From: an uncultured Saprospirales bacterium
GTDB lineage: Bacteria > Bacteroidota > Bacteroidia > Chitinophagales > Saprospiraceae
Reading direction: 5' to 3'
Assembly (NCBI GenBank): GCA_937864265.1
Contig: CALMIR010000143.1
Location: 62,001 to 126,000, forward strand
DNA: 64,000 nucleotides
A program made the position numbers and the translations under genes. Within the stretch, counting starts at the first letter, position 1. Each line of letters begins with the position of its first letter. Positions 44,220 through 52,467 of this stretch are shown here, one piece after another. Under the pieces are notes generated by a model that was not told where the DNA came from, searched no databases, and saw only the letters and a list, made by a program, of their open reading frames with translations.

Positions 44220-47200
44220 TTATAGCGCGTTCTCCATGGGAGCCTCGAAAACGACCATCATGCCGCCTTCATTTAGGGGTGTCCAACCGATTTTTCCGCC
44301 GATTACGGCGGCTCTTTTGCTCATGTTCCTCAACCCAAAGCCAGTTTTTTCCAGTTTTTCAGGGTCAAATCCAATTCCATCGTCTTTGATACAAATCTTT
44401 AGGTTTTCTGAAGCCGTTAATTCAAAGTGTACTTGGCTGGCTTTTGCGTGTTTGACGATATTGTGCAGCGCTTCCTTGACCACCAATAAAAGATTGTAGC
44501 GGAAATGCCCGCTAAGCGTTACAGGGGGTAAATCTGCAGGAATATGGATATCGACTTCTATGCTATTATCATTTAAGAACTCTTTAGTATATCGGCGCAG
44601 GTAAGCCGTTAGATCCGATAATGCATCGAACTCCGGGTCCATCGCCCAAATAATAGTGCGCATATTGTTGATCAGTCCAATAGAAAGCTGTGATACACGT
44701 TTTATAATGGGTTGGGCTTCTTCCAGGGATTGCTTTTTAAGGGCTTTTTCACTGGCATTGTGGATGGTTGATAGTCCGCCACCTAGCTCATCGTGCATCT
44801 CTCCCGCAATACGGTTGCGTTCTTTTTGCAAAGTAAGCTTTTTCTCCAGTTGTAATTGCTTGCGCTCCGCTTCCCGTTTTTCTTTTTCCAATTCCAGTTC
44901 TTTGGCGCGCAGTTGGTAACGGTAGTAAAGAGCAGAAACAAACCCTACGGCAGCTAAACTGAGCAAGGCAACCATGTAGCGAAACCAGGCGGTTTGTGTA
45001 AAATGGGGCTTTATGACAATGATTAGTTGCCGGGGATTGACTTGCCAAATGCCTTCTGCATTACAGGCCGTAAATTGAAAAGTATATCTCCCTGGCGAGA
45101 GATTGGCATAAGTAATGCTGTTCTTGGTACCTAAAAAACTGGAATCGATGCCATCGTTGTGTTTGAGGAAAACCTTGAATTGGTTGCGCATCGGATCGGT
45201 GTATTCGAGTGCTGCGAGATCTAAGGTCAGTGTATTTTCCTTATAACTCAGCTCAACTTGCTTAGCATAGGTAATGGAGGTATCGCCCTTCCATTCTCTG
45301 TCGTGAATTTTGAGCGAAGTAATGGCCAGTTTGGGCATGTTGCCCACTTCTCTTACCGAATCCGGATGAAAGACATCGACTCCCATTGTACTGCCGAACC
45401 ATATTTCTCCGTTTTTCGTCATTAAGCCGGATCCAGGCAGGTACTCATCAGAGCTGAGTCCATCACGAGAGGTATAACTTTTAAAGCGTTTGTCCGGTTT
45501 TGCCTCTGGCCGATAGCGAATGATACCTTTGTTGGAGCTGAGCCAAAGCCTTTGTTTGTTATCCAAAACTACCGTATAAATGAATTGGTTGGGTAGTCCG
45601 TCGGCTTCTGTGATTAAAGTAGTAGTTAGTTTTTGTCGGTCTATCTGCAACAAACCTTTTGAGGTGGCTACCCAAATGACATTCCGATAAGGGTCTTCAG
45701 CCAAATGGTGGATCAACCCCAAGCCGCCAAAGGTTTTGATGGGTTTAAGTTCTGGTTTTTCTCTGTATTCTATCTGCCACAGTGTCAAGTCGTCTGATGT
45801 ATTGGCGGCCCATACGCGGCGCTGGCTATCTACGAATAATTTTACTGTCCAGCTTTCGTAAGTACTGGGAATCATCGCTTGCTTTCGTTTATCAAAAAAC
45901 CAAAGTCCGCGATTGGTACCGAGTAAGAGCAGGCGATCGTCGTAATCGGCGAGGTCGGAGAAGATTTCGGATGGGTCTGATTTATAAACACTAGTAAAAG
46001 AATTATTATGTACAGAGCTTAATCCATCAATTGAAATTGACCAATTTCTGTTATCAATACCTGAAATATACCTTGTATCAACAGGCGTCTTTTCTTTTTT
46101 GATAAAGGCATGATTTTCATCAAAAGCGAGGCAGTGCCCATCATTCGAAACACAGCATACATGGCCGATTGGATCGAGAAATAAATGGTCAACGGGGAAT
46201 GATTCAAGATCATTAATATTCAGCAGATCTTTGAATCGAATATTTGAAAGGTGTGCAAAATAAACACCTGACCTTGTAGAACTTATCCATACGATTGAAT
46301 CTTGTATGGGAAAAACGTAATCGGCTTTTTCAATCTTGCTTTTTTTATCCAGGTTGTACAAAAATAAGCTTGGACGGCATATTTTTTTAACGGGATCAAG
46401 AACGTGGACGGCAGGTGTTTGCCTTACGACCCAGTATTCATTGTTGTTGGAATGAATGATAGAATAGCTCAAATTCGCACCTGAAGTAACTTCATAAGGG
46501 GCATCAAAATCGAGTGGATTTGTGCTGTCAAAGTGTAGCAAACCCTTATCGGTAATCATTAAAACTTTTCCATTTTCCATTCCGATAGCGTGGCTAACTC
46601 TAACTGTAAATGCTGCGGGATTATTGACTTCTTCAAACCATGTTTGACGGCTTAATATTGAACTTTTTTCTGAAAGTTGTATGATTTCAATTCCAGGTTT
46701 CTTCCAAAAACAGCCTATAATAGTTTTTACAATGCCTTCTGAATCGGTCAATACAGCACATCTTGCTGCCTCAAAATTTTCAAAAACAGGTATCCTTTTT
46801 GAAAACCTGGTCTGTTGGGTATCGTATTTATACACTGAATTTTTTGATAATACCCATAAATAACGGCCTGCTTCCATGTAAAAAGCATAATGTATGCCAC
46901 TATTTTCTTCATCTGATCCACCTGCGAAGTCATGGATGAAGTCTCCTTGTATTTTTCTGTAACAATTGATACCCTCTCCTGTGGTAAACCAGATATTGCC
47001 TCTTTCATCTTCAAAAAAGGGACTTTGAATATCGCCTCCTCGCATAGAGGATGGATTTTGTAAACTAGGTTTATAGACCTGCACTGAGTTGCCATCAAAA
47101 CGATTTAGGCCATCCATTGAGCTTACCCATATAAATCCATCTCTATCTGTATATAAAAAAGCATTCGTACTTTGTGAAAGCCCCCCGTCTAATGTTAGTT

Positions 47201-47282
47201 GGTGAAAAAATAATCCCTCATACTGGGAATAACAGTATGATATAGTACATAATAGAGCAAAAAAGATCAGAGGGACTTTCAT
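44220..47282 (-). CDS. Two-component 'propeller' sensor histidine kinase
   Basis: 1020 residues from MKVPLIFFALLCTISYCYSQ (signal peptide; ATG 47360 is too early and overlaps the previous gene). About 670 residues of beta-propeller follow with repeats such as DRDGFIWVSSMDGLNRFDG and DNKQRLWLSSNKGIIRY. Then come the Y_Y_Y domain (LSPGRYTFQFTACNAEGIWQ), a membrane segment (YMVALLSLAAVGFVSALYY), a coiled coil, HisKA_3 with RNRIAGEMHDELGGG, and HATPase with DDGIGFD and GFGLRNM. Like hybrid propeller kinases of Bacteroidota but without a fused receiver. Partner: the NarL-type regulator downstream. 16 nt after the unknown secreted protein. Confidence 0.95.
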   Translation of the reverse strand: MKVPLIFFALLCTISYCYSQYEGLFFHQLTLDGGLSQSTNAFLYTDRDGFIWVSSMDGLNRFDGNSVQVYKPSLQNPSSMRGGDIQSPFFEDERGNIWFTTGEGINCYRKIQGDFIHDFAGGSDEENSGIHYAFYMEAGRYLWVLSKNSVYKYDTQQTRFSKRIPVFENFEAARCAVLTDSEGIVKTIIGCFWKKPGIEIIQLSEKSSILSRQTWFEEVNNPAAFTVRVSHAIGMENGKVLMITDKGLLHFDSTNPLDFDAPYEVTSGANLSYSIIHSNNNEYWVVRQTPAVHVLDPVKKICRPSLFLYNLDKKSKIEKADYVFPIQDSIVWISSTRSGVYFAHLSNIRFKDLLNINDLESFPVDHLFLDPIGHVCCVSNDGHCLAFDENHAFIKKEKTPVDTRYISGIDNRNWSISIDGLSSVHNNSFTSVYKSDPSEIFSDLADYDDRLLLLGTNRGLWFFDKRKQAMIPSTYESWTVKLFVDSQRRVWAANTSDDLTLWQIEYREKPELKPIKTFGGLGLIHHLAEDPYRNVIWVATSKGLLQIDRQKLTTTLITEADGLPNQFIYTVVLDNKQRLWLSSNKGIIRYRPEAKPDKRFKSYTSRDGLSSDEYLPGSGLMTKNGEIWFGSTMGVDVFHPDSVREVGNMPKLAITSLKIHDREWKGDTSITYAKQVELSYKENTLTLDLAALEYTDPMRNQFKVFLKHNDGIDSSFLGTKNSITYANLSPGRYTFQFTACNAEGIWQVNPRQLIIVIKPHFTQTAWFRYMVALLSLAAVGFVSALYYRYQLRAKELELEKEKREAERKQLQLEKKLTLQKERNRIAGEMHDELGGGLSTIHNASEKALKKQSLEEAQPIIKRVSQLSIGLINNMRTIIWAMDPEFDALSDLTAYLRRYTKEFLNDNSIEVDIHIPADLPPVTLSGHFRYNLLLVVKEALHNIVKHAKASQVHFELTASENLKICIKDDGIGFDPEKLEKTGFGLRNMSKRAAVIGGKIGWTPLNEGGMMVVFEAPMENAL

Positions 47283-47298
47283 AAAGTTTAAAAAAAGA

Positions 47299-48357
47299 TC
47301 ATCCCGGGACAGAGAAAAGTTTTTGAGTGCCGAAAACCACTCCCAGAATAGATAATACAATCATAAGAATTTGAAACCAAAGTTTATTCCAAATAACAGC
47401 AGGTGGGATTTCCCTTACCGATCTGACCGTTGCCGAATTGGATACAAATTGCTGTAAAGATTCCACTATATTTGCAATAGTTATGCTATCAGGAATAAAC
47501 TCAACAGAAGGTATGCTATCAGGAATTGATGAAAATTCTTCGGGTGTGGTCGATGCAACGACTTGCTGCTGCTTTTTCCAATAAGGTGGACAGTGCTCGC
47601 CATAGGAATAGGCTATTGCTGCCTGAGAGTCGTAGTTTTGAAGTGGAGGAACCGGGTTGGGTCTGAAAATCAAAGACCGAAGAACTTTGGTTTGAAAGAT
47701 ACCGTTTTCGTCTAAGTAATTAATTCTTTGCAGGGATCGTTCGACTATCAAGCCGTCAGTATTCCCCCTATTGTTATTTTCATAAAAACTTTTTTCTCTT
47801 GCAAAATGCAAACAGGTTTTAAAATCCAAGAAAACAAGGTCAAATTCTCTGGTATTGAATATCAAGGGGTCTAATGAATCAAAAGGGGTTCTGTTTGGGC
47901 CATTGGCTGGAAATACATATTCTAAGTAACGAAGGCTACCTTGCGGATTTGATAAGCTTGCCGCAAAAGCATCCTTCATATCATTAAATGTATTAAATTT
48001 TATAGATGGAACGGTGCCGGATACTTGATCCCAGAGCGTTAATACTACCCTGAAGCCTATCGTCGCGAAATGAACCTCTGTAGGACTTACAACTACTTCT
48101 TGCCGAATTGGAATAAAACAAAAGCCTGCGATCTCATTATTTTGTATATTAGAACCGTTATATAAGCTTACTAAATCAGAAAAAGGGATAGTAAAATTAA
48201 ATTGATATATTTCGTCTTCATAATAAGTCACACCATCTCTCACAAACGTCTCGCCTGGAGGCGGCGAAAAAGCTGGAGCGTGGAGCGTGACAAAGAACAA
48301 CAAGCTGATAGTCAGAAGTAAACGCGTACTTCTAATCAAGGAAGGGGTAGAGTACAT
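47299..48357 (-). CDS. Unknown secreted, C-terminally anchored protein of the kinase operon
   Basis: 352 residues. N-terminal signal peptide (LLLTISLLFFVTLHAPAFS), a soluble domain of about 270 residues (GVTYYEDEIYQFNFTIPFSD, GFCFIPIRQEVVVSP, VFLDFKTCLHFAREKSFYE), a low-complexity linker and one C-terminal membrane segment (FQILMIVLSILGVVFGTQKL). I do not recognise a family. It is the first gene of an operon with the propeller kinase (16-nt gap) and regulator, so it could be the ligand-binding or periplasmic partner of the kinase. It has about ten Pro-rich and Asn-rich turns but no repeats. Confidence 0.75.
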   Translation of the reverse strand: MYSTPSLIRSTRLLLTISLLFFVTLHAPAFSPPPGETFVRDGVTYYEDEIYQFNFTIPFSDLVSLYNGSNIQNNEIAGFCFIPIRQEVVVSPTEVHFATIGFRVVLTLWDQVSGTVPSIKFNTFNDMKDAFAASLSNPQGSLRYLEYVFPANGPNRTPFDSLDPLIFNTREFDLVFLDFKTCLHFAREKSFYENNNRGNTDGLIVERSLQRINYLDENGIFQTKVLRSLIFRPNPVPPLQNYDSQAAIAYSYGEHCPPYWKKQQQVVASTTPEEFSSIPDSIPSVEFIPDSITIANIVESLQQFVSNSATVRSVREIPPAVIWNKLWFQILMIVLSILGVVFGTQKLFSVPG

Positions 48358-48400
48358 AACTTTATATTTTATGATGAAAAAATATCCTGGTTTTCCACTA

Positions 48401-48408
48401 CAAAAATA
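48401..48408 (-). promoter_or_regulatory. -7 box for the kinase operon
   Basis: TATTTTTG on the minus strand, 43 nt before ATG 48357. No clear -33. Confidence 0.4.
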
Positions 48409-48484
48409 CTGATCTCGACTTTCACCTGAAATATAACTTTTGTTTACCCCACATCAGTTCCCAACCAGACAGTTTATCTCCAAA

Positions 48485-49375
48485 TCAATCCACCCACTCA
48501 TTCAAGGGCATATTATCTGGTCGTTGGTGCTTCCACCTTTTGTGGGTCCAGAGCCAGTAATGGGGCATTTCACGGATGGCCTGTTCCGTCATGCGGGTAT
48601 GGCGTTGGGTAATGGCACCATAGGCTTCGCTAGCAGGGTCGGCGCTGATCAGGTGAAAGGTAATGGAATAATAGCCCCGCTTGATTTTAGCAATATGGCC
48701 ATAGACGACGGGACAATTGAACGCCTTGGCGTACTTTTCAATGCCAAACAACACCCCTGTTTGCTGATGCAAAAAAGATAGCCAATAGGCCCTCTCCGGG
48801 TTGGAGGGCGACTGGTCGCTGCCAAAAAAATAGGCACAAAGTGGTTTGTTTGGATCATTAAAATGCGCATCCACATCGTTTTTGGGCAACAATTCCATCC
48901 CGAATTTGCCCCTTGATAGCACGGCTTGTTCATTCATAAAGGGGTCTTTCAAGGGCTTGTAAATACCCACATAGCGGTAAAGCGGCATACAACTGACAGC
49001 TTGCGCGGCTAATTCCCAATTGTTGTAATGGCCGGATACCACAATCAGGTGTCGCCCTTCCCGGTAAAACCTTTCCACCCACTCGAAATTGACAACTTCG
49101 CAGCGGGCCATCACCTCTTTCCGACTAATGCTAAATAATCGAATGGATTCGACCAGGATGTCGCAAAAATGGCGGCCAAATTTTTGGTGTATGGCCTTTA
49201 TTTCAGTCAGACTTTTATCTGGAAATGAACGGGTGAGGTTTTTATTGATCACCTCCCCCCGAAACCCGATCACCCGAAATAGCAACCAATAAGCGGCCGT
49301 GGACAAACCATAGGAAAAGGATAAAGGCAGCCAGGAAATGGGCTTTAACAGTAAGTAGTACAATAATTTGCTCAT
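48485..49375 (-). CDS. LpxL/HtrB-like lysophospholipid acyltransferase
   Basis: 296 residues. N-terminal hydrophobic anchor (LLYYLLLKPISWLPLSFSYG). HYNNWE provides the HxxxxE/D catalytic motif, and the following blocks VGIYKPLKDPFMNEQ and YFFGSDQSP match the lipid A biosynthesis acyltransferase family (PF03279). It transfers an acyl chain, probably to lipid A or a related lipid, at the inner membrane. It has its own -7 box at 49405-49398. The region behind it holds the 414-bp repeat-rich gap. Confidence 0.9.
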   Translation of the reverse strand: MSKLLYYLLLKPISWLPLSFSYGLSTAAYWLLFRVIGFRGEVINKNLTRSFPDKSLTEIKAIHQKFGRHFCDILVESIRLFSISRKEVMARCEVVNFEWVERFYREGRHLIVVSGHYNNWELAAQAVSCMPLYRYVGIYKPLKDPFMNEQAVLSRGKFGMELLPKNDVDAHFNDPNKPLCAYFFGSDQSPSNPERAYWLSFLHQQTGVLFGIEKYAKAFNCPVVYGHIAKIKRGYYSITFHLISADPASEAYGAITQRHTRMTEQAIREMPHYWLWTHKRWKHQRPDNMPLNEWVD

Positions 49376-49397
49376 GCAATAGCGCTTTGCTCCATGG

Positions 49398-49405
49398 CAA
49401 AGGTA
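49398..49405 (-). promoter_or_regulatory. -7 box for the acyltransferase gene
   Basis: TACCTTTG on the minus strand, 22 nt before ATG 49375. No -33 TTG. Confidence 0.45.
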
Positions 49406-49428
49406 GTGGAAAGGAGTATAAGCTTTAT

Positions 49429-49483
49429 AAGTTTCTGGTTTTTTACCCGGCTGATCCCGCGAAAAACGCGGGAGAAGACGGGC
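49429..49483 (+). repeat. 55-bp dispersed intergenic repeat, copy 2
   Basis: Exactly identical, in opposite orientation, to 8527-8581. Contains the palindrome CCCGCGAAAAACGCGGG. It lies in the gap between the acyltransferase and TolC genes. Confidence 0.85.
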
Positions 49484-49484
49484 T

Positions 49485-49509
49485 AGTTTCCTCGCCCGGC
49501 TCAGACGGG
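49485..49509 (+). repeat. 25-bp dispersed repeat, copy 1
   Basis: AGTTTCCTCGCCCGGCTCAG plus five more bases, identical in reverse orientation to 57170-57194. Directly follows the 55-bp repeat. Confidence 0.8.
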
Positions 49510-49578
49510 TGGTTTCAGGTTTTCCGGCCCGAACCGAGGTACGAGGGGCGGGGGGGGCAGGTCAAGCCCCTACTTGAA

Positions 49579-49673
49579 ACTTGGGACTCAGCCTAGCATT
49601 ATCCCGACTTGAGACTCAGCCTAGTATTAGCTTGGCTTGAAACTTGAGGCTTGAAACTCAGCTTAGCATTGGC
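49579..49673 (+). repeat. Three imperfect 25-bp repeats
   Basis: ACTTGGGACTCAGCCTAGCA (49579), ACTTGAGACTCAGCCTAGTA (49607) and GCTTGAAACTCAGCTTAGCA (49649), each continuing for five more similar bases. The spacers are unequal (3 and 17 bp). The rest of 49376-49789 contains a G-rich stretch near 49540-49562 and no gene. Confidence 0.75.
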
Positions 49674-49792
49674 TCGGATTGAAACCACCCACCCCCATCA
49701 TCTTACAATTCAGCGGGAAAATCCTACGATTCAAGAGAAATGAATGGCAACTATAGGTCAGGAGTCGAATATTTGCATCAAAAATAACCGTG

Positions 49793-51172
49793 ATGACACT
49801 GCGACACCTGATGATATTTGCCTGGAGTTTATGGTCTATTTGTGCGCTGAATGCGCAAAATGGCGCGCTTGACCAGTATATTCAGCAGGCATTAAGCTCT
49901 AATATAGCCTTACAAGAAAAGAACCTGTCGTACGAAAAAAGTCTGGAAGCCCTAAAAGAGGCCAAGGCGCTGTTTTTGCCCCAACTGGCGTTGAATGCCC
50001 GCTATTCCGTTGCCCAGGGAGGCCGTACCATCGACTTCCCCATTGGCGATTTGCTCAATCCGGTGTATCAAAACCTGAACACCATCAATAGCCTGGAGCA
50101 AGCGATGCATCCCGATTACCCCACCATCCCGGAATACCCGACTTTGAGCAATGAACAGATCAATTTTTTGAGACCTACAGAGCAAGAAACCCGGCTTAGC
50201 TTAGTCATGCCGGTTTTTAATACAGCTATTATACAGAACCAACGCATTCGCGAAAACCTAGTGGCTGCTGCTGAGATTTCTGTCACGGCCTATCAACGCG
50301 AACTGGTCAAAGAAGTAAAAGTGGCCTACTTCAACCATGCCCAAGCTGTTCAGGGGGTTCAGATTTGGGAAAATGCACTGGAACTCGTGGAAGAAAACCT
50401 GCGGACCACCGAAAGCCTGCACCGCAATAATAAAGTTACCCTGGATGTGGTGTATGCTGCCAAAGCCGAAGTCAGCGAAGTAGAGCAGCAATTGGCCGAT
50501 GCCCAAAAACAGCGCAATATGGCACAGGCGTACTTTAATTTTCTGTTGAATCGGGATTACAACGCTGTCATCGAAATGGAAGACAGCTATGCGGTAGAAA
50601 CGGCGTGGTTGCCCCTGGATGAGGCCCGACAAAGAGCGCTTGATCAACGGGAAGAATTGCAGCAAATGCAGCTCTACCTGTCCACTGCCGATCGGCAAAT
50701 TGAGGTGCAAAAGGGCGCCTTCATGCCAACGCTTAATCTTGCTGTGGACTATGGCATACAAGGTACCAATTACAAGCTAGATAAAGATGCCGATTATTTC
50801 ATGGGATCCCTGGTATTTCAATGGAATCTGTTCAATCGCGCCGATAAAGCCCGTGTGCAACAGTCGAAAATAGAGCAACTGGAATTGTCTAAACAACTGG
50901 AAATGCTGCAACAGCAAATAGCCCTGCAAACTACCAATGCCTGGTATGAAATGGAGGCTGCTCAAAAACGCATCACGCAAGGCCAACAGGAAGTAGAGGC
51001 TGCGGAACAGGCTTTTCGCTTGTTGCAAAAAAAATTCAGCCAGGGGCAGGCTAACTTGATTGAATTTACCAATGCCCGCACCCAACTGACCAATGCCCAA
51101 TTGAGCTTATCGCTTGCTCAATTCGGCCTTCAGCAAAAAATGGCGATCCTGGACTGGGCCGTAGGAGAGTAA
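49793..51172 (+). CDS. TolC-family outer-membrane efflux protein
   Basis: About 459 residues from ATG 49793; an in-frame GTG at 49790 is less likely. Signal peptide LRHLMIFAWSLWSICALNAQ. Two repeats of coiled-coil and barrel segments, including LQEKNLSYEKSLEALKEAKA and QGQANLIEFTNARTQLTNA, in the classical TolC pattern. Likely forms the outer-membrane tunnel for the MFP/RND pair downstream. The 109-nt gap to the MFP gene has a fragment like the AAGTTTC repeats (near 51175). Confidence 0.93.
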   Translation: MTLRHLMIFAWSLWSICALNAQNGALDQYIQQALSSNIALQEKNLSYEKSLEALKEAKALFLPQLALNARYSVAQGGRTIDFPIGDLLNPVYQNLNTINSLEQAMHPDYPTIPEYPTLSNEQINFLRPTEQETRLSLVMPVFNTAIIQNQRIRENLVAAAEISVTAYQRELVKEVKVAYFNHAQAVQGVQIWENALELVEENLRTTESLHRNNKVTLDVVYAAKAEVSEVEQQLADAQKQRNMAQAYFNFLLNRDYNAVIEMEDSYAVETAWLPLDEARQRALDQREELQQMQLYLSTADRQIEVQKGAFMPTLNLAVDYGIQGTNYKLDKDADYFMGSLVFQWNLFNRADKARVQQSKIEQLELSKQLEMLQQQIALQTTNAWYEMEAAQKRITQGQQEVEAAEQAFRLLQKKFSQGQANLIEFTNARTQLTNAQLSLSLAQFGLQQKMAILDWAVGE

Positions 51173-51281
51173 TAAGTTTCTAGTTTCAGGCAAAATTAAA
51201 GCTTGGCTTTGTTGCTGGTTTCGCCACCCAAACTCATACCCCGCTCACCACTCACTATCAATTAACCACCATCCACTAACT

Positions 51282-52415
51282 ATGATACCCAAGTACAACA
51301 AATGCTACACAGCCCTAGCCCTTGCCCTGGTAGTAAGCGCATGCGGCAGTGACAACAAGACCGACAAAGCAACGCCAGAAGCACCTAAAAGTAGGGTAGA
51401 GGTGGCGCAAGTCGTGCCCGTACAGCACCAGGAAGCCATCTTTGCTACTGGTCAGCTTGCTTTGGAAGACGAAGCCAAATTGAGCTTCAAAATAGGCGGC
51501 ATTATTCGCAATGTCTATGTCAAAGAAGGACAGTACGTCCAGCAGGGACAGCTCATCGCCGAATTGAAGCCCGATGAAATACAGGCTCAAACCCAGCAAG
51601 CTCGTCTGGGTCGCCAACAGGCCGATATTCAGTACGAAAATGCCAAACTGGCCTTGCGCCTGGCAGAACGCGATTACAAAAATGTAAAAGGACTATACGA
51701 AGATAGCGTTGCCACGCTGGAACAAATGGAAAATGTAGAAGTCCAATTGGAAAACGCCCGCAATCAACTTCAGGCGGCACAAAGGGCATTGGATCTCAGC
51801 GACGAAAACATCCAAATCGCCGATTTCAATTATCAGTTTTCCAAAATAGTCGCTCCTGCTAATGGCACCATTTTGAAAAAATTCGCTGAAGGCAACGAAT
51901 TGGTAGGCCCGGGTAATCCGATTGTTCTCTTTGGTTCCAAGGACAAAGCCCCGGTGATTCAGGTCAATCTGGCTGATAAAGACATCGTTCATGTACAAAT
52001 AGGCGACGAAGCAGCAATCAGATTTGATGCTTACGCCGATCAGGTTTTTAAAGGAACGGTTCAGGAAATCGCAGGGATGGCCGATCCTTATACGAATACT
52101 TTTGAAGTGAAAATTGCATTGAAAACGGATGGAAAATCATTGCTCCCCGGGTTCATTGGTCGGGTGGAAATTTTCACCTCCTCCGCCTCTACGGTATATG
52201 AAGTGCCTATTGATGCGCTGAGCAGTGCCGACGGAAAAGAAGGCATTTTGTACCTGTATGAAAACGGGAAAGCTATTGAAACGAAAGTTTTCATCAGCAA
52301 AATGGAGGGCAAAAGCCTGCTCGTGAGCCGTGGCCTGGACAGTGCCGATCTGGTTATCACTACCGGAGTGGGCTATTTGGAAAATGAACAAAATGTATGG
52401 CTTACCGAAAAGTAG
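51282..52415 (+). CDS. RND efflux membrane-fusion lipoprotein
   Basis: 377 residues. Lipobox LVVSAC (Cys near 21). Barrel-sandwich half 1: GGIIRNVYVKEGQYVQQGQL; coiled-coil hairpin (QQARLGRQQADIQYENAKLA to DEN); half 2: SKIVAPANGTILKKFAEGNE; then the beta-barrel GDEAAIRFDAYADQVFKG and membrane-proximal domains. Periplasmic adaptor of the RND pump. 52 nt before the pump gene, so one operon. Confidence 0.95.
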   Translation: MIPKYNKCYTALALALVVSACGSDNKTDKATPEAPKSRVEVAQVVPVQHQEAIFATGQLALEDEAKLSFKIGGIIRNVYVKEGQYVQQGQLIAELKPDEIQAQTQQARLGRQQADIQYENAKLALRLAERDYKNVKGLYEDSVATLEQMENVEVQLENARNQLQAAQRALDLSDENIQIADFNYQFSKIVAPANGTILKKFAEGNELVGPGNPIVLFGSKDKAPVIQVNLADKDIVHVQIGDEAAIRFDAYADQVFKGTVQEIAGMADPYTNTFEVKIALKTDGKSLLPGFIGRVEIFTSSASTVYEVPIDALSSADGKEGILYLYENGKAIETKVFISKMEGKSLLVSRGLDSADLVITTGVGYLENEQNVWLTEK

Positions 52416-52467
52416 TTTTATCCTGAATGTCTCAAGAAAGTACATCCATCTTTAACAGCACCGCATC

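Noticed and set aside
49387..49596. Open frame of about 69 codons in the repeat-rich gap
   Set aside because: Composed of the dispersed repeats and a G-rich tract.
49579..49673. Spaced repeats considered as a degenerate CRISPR array
   Set aside because: Spacers of 3 and 17 bp are too short and unequal; no cas genes nearby.
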